This document shows, one piece after another, positions 57,413-64,000 of a stretch of 64,000 nucleotides of DNA. The number at the start of each line of letters is the position of its first letter. Within the stretch, counting starts at the first letter, position 1. Made by a program: the position numbers and the translations under genes. Source of the DNA: Azotimanducus sp965199815 (lineage in GTDB: Bacteria > Pseudomonadota > Gammaproteobacteria > Pseudomonadales > Azotimanducaceae); assembly GCA_965199815.1 (NCBI GenBank), contig CBDATE010000018.1:248001-312000 (forward strand). Direction: 5' to 3'. A model generated the notes under the pieces. The model was not told the origin of the DNA. It was given only the letters and a program-made list of their open reading frames with translations, and did not search any database.

Positions 57413-58800
57413 GCATCATCAAGCGCCGCATCATCCGTGTCGCGCGACGAGATGTGCACTTGCTGACGGCTGGCCAGGGCAGCCCTCTGCTGCTCGTGCA
57501 CGGCTCGCCCAATACCAGCGAGACGTTACGCCCGCTGATCGACTATCTGTCACGCGAGTTTCTGGTGCTGGCACCGGACACCCCCGGCAACGGCGAGTCG
57601 TCGCCCTTGCCCGAGGATGCCGATTCTCCTGCGGCCTTCGCGCACGCGCTGGCAGAACTACTCGATGTGCTCGGTCTTGGGCAGGTGGGTGCCTACGGAT
57701 TCCATAGCGGCGCGACCTTCGTCTCGGAACTCGCGCGTCTCTATCCGCAGCGGGTGAGCGCACTGGTCTGTGAAGGACTGCCGCTGTGGAATGCGCGTGA
57801 AGCGCGCAAGTTTGACGAAGGGTTCCTCGAATCCTATGCGCCGGTGCGTGACGGTGCACACCTGATGCGGCTCTGGACCAGGCTCATCGACCAGAACTGG
57901 TACTTCCCGTGGCATCTGGGTGACAAGGGGCGCGCGGTCAGCTTCGACCTCACCGATGTCGGGCGGCTCCATCAGCGCGCCATGGAACTGCTTGTTGCCG
58001 GCGATACCTATCAGATGCCGTATCGAACGGTCTTGCAGGCGGACGGCATCGAACGGCTCGCTGCGGTCAGTGCACCCACTCTGGTGCTTTACCGGGTGCA
58101 GGATGTGCTGGCACGACACATGCGCCGAGTGCCGACAGGCGAGCACATCCACAAGGCGCAGCCGCACAGCCAGCGCACCTTGTATCAACGCATACGCGCC
58201 TGGTTTGCCGAGCACACAGCGCCGGTCGCGCACTGTGAGTTCAGACAGGAGGGCAGTCGCTTCATCGACCTGCCTGCCGGGCAGGTATTCGTTACGGGTG
58301 AGACAGATCCCAATGTGCTCTGGCTACACGATGTCGGGGAATCCGGTCGGGCGGCCCCGGAGGGGTGCATGAGCTTCGACCTGCCGGGACATGGCCTGAC
58401 CAGCATGGAGTGTCCGCTCGATATTCAGGAGCTGCTCCCGCTCGTGCGGCAAATTCTCGATGCCCTGCATGTTGACACGCATGCGTCGGGTGTTCTCGGT
58501 GCCGGACTCGGCTATCAACTGGCCGCAGTGCTGGCGGGCAAGCAGTCGCAACTGACATCAGCGCCTTGCGATGCGCCGGACATCGCCCCGCGATGGGATG
58601 GCGGCCATCTCACTGCGGCCTGGCACTTTTGCCGGTTTCGCAGTCAGTATCGGCGCTGGGACCGGCGCACGCCGGAGCAGCGCGCGCAATGCCCGTTGCC
58701 CGATGCACATGCCCTGCATGAGCGCATGATCGATGTGTTGCGTACCGGTGATGCCACCCTGCGGCGCGTGCTGCCGTATTCCATGGCCTACCCGACATGA
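57409..58800 (+). CDS. Double alpha/beta-hydrolase-like protein with atypical nucleophile elbows
   Basis: It has 463 residues, well above the usual 270-300 or so. The first domain has the oxyanion HGSPNTSE (31-38), LAPDTPGNGES (54-64) and the elbow GFHSG (97-101), where His99 holds the place of the usual Ser/Asp/Cys nucleophile and Ser100 follows it. The second half starts again like a hydrolase: VLWLHDVGESG (303-313), SFDLPGHGLT (322-331), then a GAGLG (364-368) elbow with Gly at the nucleophile place. It looks like a fusion of a variant hydrolase and a dead copy. ATG 57,409 overlaps the crotonase stop. The gene ends next to the convergent - strand gene at 58,801. Confidence 0.75.
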   Translation: MSIIKRRIIRVARRDVHLLTAGQGSPLLLVHGSPNTSETLRPLIDYLSREFLVLAPDTPGNGESSPLPEDADSPAAFAHALAELLDVLGLGQVGAYGFHSGATFVSELARLYPQRVSALVCEGLPLWNAREARKFDEGFLESYAPVRDGAHLMRLWTRLIDQNWYFPWHLGDKGRAVSFDLTDVGRLHQRAMELLVAGDTYQMPYRTVLQADGIERLAAVSAPTLVLYRVQDVLARHMRRVPTGEHIHKAQPHSQRTLYQRIRAWFAEHTAPVAHCEFRQEGSRFIDLPAGQVFVTGETDPNVLWLHDVGESGRAAPEGCMSFDLPGHGLTSMECPLDIQELLPLVRQILDALHVDTHASGVLGAGLGYQLAAVLAGKQSQLTSAPCDAPDIAPRWDGGHLTAAWHFCRFRSQYRRWDRRTPEQRAQCPLPDAHALHERMIDVLRTGDATLRRVLPYSMAYPT

Positions 58801-58914
58801 TTATTCGGAGGCCGCGGTGTTCGCTGCTTCGCCGGGCACAAATATTTCCGGCGCGATGGGTTGGTTCACTGCAACATGCGTCCAGCGCACCTCGCTCTGC
58901 TTCACGCCGTCGTA

Positions 58915-59065
58915 GGGAAACTCTGAATAACAGAGTTTCCCGTGCGGCACACGGATGTGCCGCCAGATTCAGTGCCGTAAGGCATTGAATCTGCGAGCAA
59001 ATCAGAATCGCACTTCTGATTTGCGAATCTGATCAAGTCCACGGATGGACTTGATCAGAACATAC
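58915..59065. mobile_element. Five-hairpin insertion element, copy 1 (151 bp)
   Basis: Five stem-loops lie almost end to end. H1 is 58,915-58,941 (11-bp stem, loop AATAA). H2 is 58,944-58,963 (8-bp stem GCGGCACA, loop CGGA). H3 is 58,964-58,993 (13-bp stem with one G-T pair, loop GTAA). H4 is 58,997-59,024 (11-bp stem GCAAATCAGAA, loop TCGCAC). H5 is 59,028-59,059 (14-bp stem TCTGATCAAGTCCA, loop CGGA). A tail ACATAC follows. It is flanked by a 3-bp direct repeat, GTA at 58,912-58,914 and 59,066-59,068. It encodes no protein. Size and structure resemble MITE- or REP/BIME-type elements, but I do not recognise the family. Confidence 0.85.
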
Positions 59066-59572
59066 GTAGAGACGCACCAGGCCCGGTTGTCGCCAGCGGC
59101 TCCCGGGGGCAAGAAAGAACTCGGAATAGACGCGCTGATGCCAGCCGCGTGGCGTATCGAAGGCGACCATGAGGATGGCATAGTCGTCCATGGCAATGGC
59201 GAACAGGGTGTCGGAACCGGACGGGTCGGTGACACGCACCATATAACCTGGCGCGCCATCCACCTGATCGTCCGGCAGGCGACTCACCGAATAGCCCGCA
59301 TCGAGCGCGTGGCGTATTGCGCCAAATCCGAAATTGGCGGCCCAGCGCCGCCTGGCATCCGGTTCGTTCGCGAGCTCGCCGTTCACGAATGTCCTGTGCC
59401 CGTCATACGCGAGGTCGAGCACGGTGACCCCCGCCTGCTCGCTGCGAATACGCACCTTGCCGTCGGCGGCGTGCGCGTCGGCCTTGGATGCGGGATAGAT
59501 GCGCCACATCTCGTGGCGCTCATGGTGGCGTGACGAATCGCCAGCAAAGAAAGTCGCGTTGCCGCGCAGATA

Positions 59573-59723
59573 GGGAAACTCTGAATAACAGAGTTTCCCG
59601 TGCGGCACATGGATGTGCCGCCAGATTCAGTGCCGTAAGGCATTGAATCTGCGAGCAAATCAGAATTGTATTTCTGATTTGCGAATCTGATCAAGTCCAC
59701 GGATGGACTTGATCAGAACATAC
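59573..59723. mobile_element. Five-hairpin insertion element, copy 2 (151 bp)
   Basis: Same length, orientation and stems as copy 1. H1 59,573-59,599; H2 59,602-59,621; H3 59,622-59,651; H4 59,655-59,682; H5 59,686-59,717; tail to 59,723. It is flanked by the direct repeat ATA (59,570-59,572 and 59,724-59,726). It differs from copy 1 at four bases only: one in the H2 loop and three in the H4 loop, each C in copy 1 and T in copy 2. Confidence 0.85.
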
Positions 59724-59956
59724 ATAGAGGCTCCGCGGGCGCGTCCAGAGCGCACCGCCAGCGGCTTCGTGCGCCCGCTCGATGATCATCTGTGCACTCG
59801 CGGCGTTCGGCGCATTCGGTGAAGAATACGCGTCCGCGCTGGCGCTCACCGGCACGCACAGCAACAGCAGACGCAGCAACAGCAGCAAAGTACCGCCGAG
59901 AGACCTGAATCCGGGGCGGCCGGTTGCGGCATCGGCAGGCTGGAGTGTGCGTCTCG

Positions 59957-61309
59957 TCATGGTGTCTGCCGCCCTTCATCGGGAAAAGTCGCCGGTGCCA
60001 GTGCGTCAGGGCTCGAGGCTTCGGCGACAGCAAGCACATGTGACGCTTCAAGTCCGGTAATCAGCATGCCGACGGGCAGGGACGAGCGCGCATCGGGCAT
60101 GGGCACCGAGATGCTCGGTACGCCCGCGAAGTTGGCGGGCAGGGTGAGGTTGGGCAGCTCATGCGGGGCTTGCTCGTGGATGCCGGGGGCGGCGACCGGT
60201 GTCGTCGGACAGAGCAGCACCCGGCCCTGCAAATCGCGCCGCACACGCTCACCGGCACAGCGAATCAGGTCTTCGGCGCGCTCGAATCTGCTCGCCTCCT
60301 TGCTCCGCGCCCAGTCAACGAGGGCGCGGAACTCCTGCCCGAAACCTTGCGGGCAGGAATCGAGCAATTCGGCGAAGGTGCGCTCGGCATCGCGTACGCA
60401 GACAAGTAGTCCGGCACGCCGCCAGGCCGAGAGGTCGATGTCCCGCCAGTCGATCGTCTGCTCGCAGCCGAGGCGCTCGAGCTGGTGCGTACAGGCGGCC
60501 TCTATCACCGCATCGATCCTGAAATCCGCTGCGAGACGCAGGCTCGCGAGAGATGGGGAGCGCTCGCCCGCCTGCCCGCGGTCGGGCTCGAGGTCGCCAT
60601 GAGACTCGCCGAACACGTGCATCACCAGGCGCACATCGGCAAGGCTCCTCGCGTGTACGCCTATGTGATCGAGCTGTGCCGAAAGCGGAATCAGGCCGCC
60701 TGTGGGAATCACGCCGTGCGCGGGTTTGTAGCCGATGATTCCGCACAAGGCCGATGGCAGGCGCACGGAGCCGAGATCATCTGTGCCGAGGGCGATGGGC
60801 ACCATGCCGGCAGCGACGGCGGCGGCGCTGCCGCCCGAAGAGCCGCCCGCGATGTGCGCCGGATTGTGCGGATTCAGTGTGCGTCCGAAGGCCGGGTTGT
60901 TGCTGGTCACGCCGAGCGCCGCCTCGTGCATGTTGACAATCCCCAGCGGGATCATGCCGGCCTTGCGCAGCCTGGCGACAGCCTCGGCATCAGCGCGCGC
61001 ACGGCGCCCGGCGAGCGCCGACACACCGGCATGCCAGGGAAGCCCGGCAATGGCGATGTTCGCCTTCGCCGCGAAGGGTACGCCGTCAAGGCTCGAGCAC
61101 GGCGCGCCCCGCCGGTAGCGGGCCTCGGCTGCTTCGGCCTGTTGCAGCAGGCGCGACGAGCACTCCAGGTTGTTGAACACGCACAAATGTTCGTTCAGGC
61201 GATGAATGCGCTCGAGACAGGTGGTCATGTATGCCACCGGACTGGCATCGAAGCGTCGAAACGCCTCGCCAAGCGCGCGGGCATCCAGAGCGAGCAGAGC
61301 AGCTGTCAT
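59957..61309 (-). CDS. Amidase signature family protein
   Basis: A 450-residue member of the Ser-cisSer-Lys amidases, which hydrolyse C-N amide bonds. Visible catalytic parts are Lys82 (GVPFAAKANI), the GGSSGGS loop (155-161) with the cis-Ser at 157/158, and the nucleophile Ser181 in GTDDLGSVRLPSALCG. The usual motif there is GTDTGGS, so Asp-Leu replaces Thr-Gly just before the nucleophile. The ATG at 61,309 (MTAALLALDA) overlaps the YciI-like stop by ATGA and is preferred to an in-frame start at 61,342. The stop overlaps the start of the LolA-like gene in the same way. Substrate unknown; the operon context suggests a small organic amide or CoA-pathway intermediate. Confidence 0.88.
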   Translation of the reverse strand: MTAALLALDARALGEAFRRFDASPVAYMTTCLERIHRLNEHLCVFNNLECSSRLLQQAEAAEARYRRGAPCSSLDGVPFAAKANIAIAGLPWHAGVSALAGRRARADAEAVARLRKAGMIPLGIVNMHEAALGVTSNNPAFGRTLNPHNPAHIAGGSSGGSAAAVAAGMVPIALGTDDLGSVRLPSALCGIIGYKPAHGVIPTGGLIPLSAQLDHIGVHARSLADVRLVMHVFGESHGDLEPDRGQAGERSPSLASLRLAADFRIDAVIEAACTHQLERLGCEQTIDWRDIDLSAWRRAGLLVCVRDAERTFAELLDSCPQGFGQEFRALVDWARSKEASRFERAEDLIRCAGERVRRDLQGRVLLCPTTPVAAPGIHEQAPHELPNLTLPANFAGVPSISVPMPDARSSLPVGMLITGLEASHVLAVAEASSPDALAPATFPDEGRQTP

Positions 61310-61695
61310 GCGCCCGGCAATGGTGCCGCGGCCAGCCAGCAACAGCCGCCGACGGCGCTGCCGGCTGCGGCTTCGAAGGCGAACGCCTGCGTGTGTTCAT
61401 AGAGGCCGGACGCGTAGTAGGGGTCGCCGGACATGAAGGCGTACAGGTCCGCCTCGTCGCTGGCATGGACCACAAACAGGGAGCCGCAGGTCGCGCCCTT
61501 CTCCGCAGAGGCAGTGACCGGGCTCAAGGGCCCCGCCACCAGATAGCGGTCAATGTTGGCCGCGACAAAATCGAGATGCGCCGCGAGCAGCTCCCCGCGC
61601 AGCACGTGCGCGGCCGGGTTGTCCCGGCAGAGCAGTACCCAGGCCCGCCGCGGCACCGGCGCAGCCTGCACGACCACCCCAGCCGCCCCGGTCAC
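61306..61695 (-). CDS. YciI-like (YCII-related) protein
   Basis: A 129-residue small cytosolic protein. The YCII-type core reads RAWVLLCRDNPA, AHLDFVAANIDRYLVAGPL with the conserved His, GSLFVVHASDEADLYAFMSGDPYYASGLYEHTQAF with the DPY motif, and a strand at the end. YciI-like proteins are dimeric alpha/beta barrels; some act as lactone or halide-releasing hydrolases in catabolic pathways, most are uncharacterised. It overlaps the CoA-ligase stop upstream and the amidase start downstream by four bases each, so it is firmly part of the operon. Confidence 0.8.
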   Translation of the reverse strand: MTGAAGVVVQAAPVPRRAWVLLCRDNPAAHVLRGELLAAHLDFVAANIDRYLVAGPLSPVTASAEKGATCGSLFVVHASDEADLYAFMSGDPYYASGLYEHTQAFAFEAAAGSAVGGCCWLAAAPLPGA

Positions 61696-63056
61696 CCCTG
61701 GCGCTCGTCGATCAGGCGAATGGGTTTCTGTCGATGCTCGACACCGGTGAGCGAAGCCGTCTCTCCCTTGTGTACGAATTTGAGGTCGAGAGTGACCCCG
61801 AGCTTCGCCTTCAGCAGCGCGGTGATGCGTGTCCGCAGCTCCTCGCTCGGCTGAGCGACTTCGAGTTCGAGCAGAAAATCACCCGAAGAGGTCACGCGAC
61901 AGACATATTCGCCGAGAAACTCCGAGACTTCATCAAGCAGGGGGCCGAGCGCCTGCGGAAAGAGGTTGATGCCCTTGACCTTGACCATGTTGTCGCTTCT
62001 GCCGAGAAATCCGGCGATGCGCCGCAACCCGAAGCCGAGGCTCGATGCGCCGGGGAGTTCTGCCGACACATCGTGGGTATTGAAGCGAATGATGGGATAG
62101 ATGTCATCCTTGAAGAGGCAGGTGCACACCAGATCGCCGACCTCTCCGGGCGCTGCCGGGTGCCCGCTGTTGGCATCGAGGATCTCGACATACTGTGCAT
62201 CCTCCATGATATAGAGGCCATCGTGGTCGCCGGCTTCCGCCGCCACCAGGCCCGTGTCGCCGACACCATACCAGTCGAAGCACTCGGCGCCGCCCCAGAG
62301 CGCGGAAATCTGCGCCTTGTCCTCGCGCCCCATCTGTCCGCTGATGAGCCGTATGTTGATCTCGTCCACGATGTCCTGCTCGTTCGCCACCTCGGCCAGG
62401 CGTTTCAGGTAGTCGGCAAACCCGACAAGCACTGTGACACGAAAGTCGCGCATGAGCTCGACTTGCCGCAGCGAGCGCGTTTCGATGCCGGTACCGGCGG
62501 ACAGGAAGATGGCGTTGCTCCAGTGCACGAAGGCTTCGCGTATGTAATGCCCGCCGTTGATGAGGCCGTGTCCGTACACCGAGTGCACCCGATCTCTGGC
62601 ACCTATGCCCTGCATGCGGTAGGCCCTGCCGAGCAGCAGATTCTGCACTTCCCGCGAACGCGCGCCGAACAGCAGCACCTGCGGTGTGCCGGTAGTGCCG
62701 CTGGTGGTGTGGACGATCACGGGTGGGCGCGACTCATCGGACAGCTTGAAGCCGCCGAAGTCCCCGAAGGGTGGATGTGCCTGCATGCTTTCCATGAGGT
62801 CGGACTTGTCGAAGACGGGCAGTTTGTCGATGTCCTCGAGACTGCGAACATCACCTGCTTCCAGGCCGTGCGCACCCCACAGACGCTGATAGAAACCGGT
62901 CTGCCAGGCGCGCTCGAGGCAACCACGAAACAGACGGTTCTGGCGGGCAAAGAGTTCGTCGCGGCTCAGGCAGCGCGCCATCTCGGTGAACTCGTCGCCG
63001 ATGGGGTGTGCGGCGAGCAGCTCTTCGGCGTTGATGGACTGCATGTAGGTGCGCAT
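61692..63056 (-). CDS. PaaK-like acyl/aryl-CoA ligase (AMP-forming)
   Basis: A 454-residue adenylate-forming enzyme of the phenylacetate-CoA ligase type. The P-loop-like TTSGTTGTPQ, then YGVGDTG (equivalent to the YGxTE adenylate motif, with Asp in place of Glu), IIRFNTHD and the hinge GRSDNMVKVKGINLFPQAL are present, followed by the small C-terminal domain. It would activate an organic acid to its CoA thioester with ATP. It starts 27 bp after the MmgE/PrpD stop and overlaps the YciI-like gene by ATGA. An alternative start is ATG 63,044 (MQSINAEELL). The substrate cannot be read from the sequence. Confidence 0.87.
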   Translation of the reverse strand: MRTYMQSINAEELLAAHPIGDEFTEMARCLSRDELFARQNRLFRGCLERAWQTGFYQRLWGAHGLEAGDVRSLEDIDKLPVFDKSDLMESMQAHPPFGDFGGFKLSDESRPPVIVHTTSGTTGTPQVLLFGARSREVQNLLLGRAYRMQGIGARDRVHSVYGHGLINGGHYIREAFVHWSNAIFLSAGTGIETRSLRQVELMRDFRVTVLVGFADYLKRLAEVANEQDIVDEINIRLISGQMGREDKAQISALWGGAECFDWYGVGDTGLVAAEAGDHDGLYIMEDAQYVEILDANSGHPAAPGEVGDLVCTCLFKDDIYPIIRFNTHDVSAELPGASSLGFGLRRIAGFLGRSDNMVKVKGINLFPQALGPLLDEVSEFLGEYVCRVTSSGDFLLELEVAQPSEELRTRITALLKAKLGVTLDLKFVHKGETASLTGVEHRQKPIRLIDERQG

Positions 63057-63083
63057 GATGTTGTGGCTCGGTGACGGGGGCGT

Positions 63084-64000
63084 TCAATGCATGTTGGCGA
63101 GCCATGAACCGCGCTCTGGCGGCATGGCAAGAATTTCGAGCAGCGCACGGCTGTCGGGGCATTGCCAGAAGCCGTTGGCGAGCTCGAGCAGCCTGCTCGC
63201 GGTGGTTTCGTCGCCACCGCCAGCGGCGCAGCACTCGGTGATCTTGCGCTCGCGCTGTTCGGTGGTCATGGGGTGCTCTGGTGCCCCGAGCAGGTGTTCG
63301 ATGTCGATCTCGAGCCGGGTGCCATCGCGGCGCACAGCAACGAGCCTCTGCGGCGTGAAGCGGGCGGCATCCGGTGCGTCTGTCTGCCGTACCCGGAAGC
63401 GCTCTGCGAAGGCGAGCGTTCGCGCCGACATGAGCGACCCGGGAGAGAAATCCTCCAGCCCCATGTGCCCCTTGCCGAGCGCCACCGCCGCCACATAGGG
63501 GAAGCACAGGCGCGCGTAGTTGCCGTTCATGCCGGATTTGGCGGGGCGATTCACCAGATGGTTGATGAGCGGTGGCGCGAAGAGTTCCGCCGAGGCCAGG
63601 TCCGTGATGCGCAGGCCGCGTTCTCGCAGCTCGAGCACGGCCTCGATGCCACCGTGCGTCGCGCGACCGCTCGGAAAGGGCTTGAGGCTCATTTCGGTCA
63701 CCCGCCAGGGGCGCGCCAGGCGCCCGGCAAGCCCGTCAGTCGAGGTGTGCGATTCGAACATGGACAGGTAGCCGAACTTGCCGTCAATCGCCTGTGCAGA
63801 TGTCGGTATGTCCATCTCGGCAAGATCGGCGCACATGATGCCGGCGCGTGCCGCGGCACCCATTTGCAGAGGCAGCGTGGCGGTGCCTTCTTCGTGTGGC
63901 TGCATGGTGCCGGCGGCGAGCGACAGCGCATGCCCAAAGGCATCATTGATGCGTACTGTGCCGAACTGGCGTAGCCAGGCAATGGCGGCGACAGCGCCGA
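63084..64000 (-). CDS. MmgE/PrpD family protein (2-methylcitrate dehydratase-like), 5' end cut by window edge
   Basis: The frame is open from the stop at 63,084 to the right edge; the ATG at 63,905 is internal, because the upstream codons continue the family pattern (GAVAAIAWLRQFG, DAFGHALSLAAGT) into MQPHEEGTATLPLQMGAAARAG. The visible 305 residues are the C-terminal two thirds: GYLSMF, the KPFPSGRATHGGIEAVLEL segment typical of PrpD-like dehydratases, ARLCFPYVAAVALGKG, and the C-terminal swivel region. Members dehydrate 2-methylcitrate or related hydroxy acids. It is the most upstream visible gene of the - strand operon. Confidence 0.88.
   Translation of the reverse strand, partial: GAVAAIAWLRQFGTVRINDAFGHALSLAAGTMQPHEEGTATLPLQMGAAARAGIMCADLAEMDIPTSAQAIDGKFGYLSMFESHTSTDGLAGRLARPWRVTEMSLKPFPSGRATHGGIEAVLELRERGLRITDLASAELFAPPLINHLVNRPAKSGMNGNYARLCFPYVAAVALGKGHMGLEDFSPGSLMSARTLAFAERFRVRQTDAPDAARFTPQRLVAVRRDGTRLEIDIEHLLGAPEHPMTTEQRERKITECCAAGGGDETTASRLLELANGFWQCPDSRALLEILAMPPERGSWLANMH

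Larger units (their letters stand above)
58801..59960 (-). pseudogene. Exported LolA-like (outer-membrane lipoprotein-sorting-like) protein gene, interrupted twice by a five-hairpin element
   Basis: Three pieces form one gene: 59,960-59,727 (78 codons), 59,572-59,069 (168 codons) and 58,914-58,801 (37 codons plus TAA). Removing 59,573-59,726 and 58,915-59,068 (154 bp each) gives a clean 283-residue protein. It has a signal peptide (LLLLLRLLLLCVPVSASA, cleavage near 42), then MWRIYP, LAYDGHRTFVNGE, GYMVRVTD, GWHQRVYSEF and PGLVRLYDGVKQSEVRWTHV. The overall look is of LolA-like periplasmic proteins found near RND transporters; the family call is by eye. The start overlaps the amidase stop (ATGA). 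As it stands, translation stops at a TGA inside the first element after 11 foreign codons. The remaining sequence is undamaged, so it is either freshly broken or somehow still read. Confidence 0.8.

Noticed and set aside
59033..59608. A separate gene starting at GTG 59,608
   Set aside because: The first dozen residues come from hairpin 1 of the inserted element and the last ten from the other copy; the middle is simply the second piece of the interrupted LolA-like gene.
58915..59723. Intron, because in gene sense the element begins GTATGT
   Set aside because: No group I or group II core, no AY or AG end (it ends TTTCCC), and only 151 bp. The similarity to a yeast 5' splice site is probably coincidence, though RNA-seq would settle it.

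Overview
The window is GC-rich bacterial DNA, most likely from a gammaproteobacterium. The glmU-glmS gene pair and the RND, MmgE/PrpD, CoA-ligase and crotonase genes fit this, but no rRNA or other phylogenetic marker is present, so the assignment is tentative.

Region 1 (1-49,783, + strand) is one giant cell-surface protein gene. The frame is already open at the left edge, so the true start lies outside the window. It begins with six modules of about 1 kb, each an Ig/cadherin-like domain, a disulfide-capped leucine-rich repeat block and a PKD-like domain. Calx-beta-type domains follow, then roughly 38 kb of Calx-beta, putative-Ig and fibronectin-III-like domains. The latter include seven tandem units of about 1.89 kb and eight of about 0.56 kb. 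The gene ends in a low-complexity linker and an autotransporter-like outer-membrane beta-barrel with a C-terminal Phe. At about 8,082-8,086 an apparent 85-base loss inside a repeat shifts the frame and splits the gene into a 5' part and a 13,898-residue 3' part. Repaired, the visible part would exceed 16,500 residues.

Region 2 (49,784-56,343) starts with a triple 16-bp repeat and a perfect hairpin, followed by glmU and glmS (UDP-GlcNAc synthesis). A convergent MMPL/RND-type transporter follows, with a small two-gene unit upstream of it (ribbon-helix-helix-like protein and small membrane protein) that has a good sigma-70 promoter.

Region 3 (56,344-64,000) is a CoA/amide metabolism locus. On the + strand a crotonase-fold gene overlaps an unusual double alpha/beta-hydrolase gene. 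On the - strand an operon with ATGA overlaps runs MmgE/PrpD (cut by the right edge), PaaK-like CoA ligase, YciI-like protein, amidase, and an exported LolA-like protein.

The most unusual object is in this last gene. It is interrupted twice by a 151-bp element made almost wholly of five consecutive hairpins. Each copy is flanked by a 3-bp direct repeat that is exactly one in-frame Tyr codon. Removing both insertions (154 bp each) restores a perfect 283-codon gene. The only four differences between the copies are C/T changes in hairpin loops. The first hairpin also occurs alone just after the giant gene, so the family is probably dispersed in this genome. It may be a MITE/REP-like mobile element or, more speculatively, a translational-bypass element.
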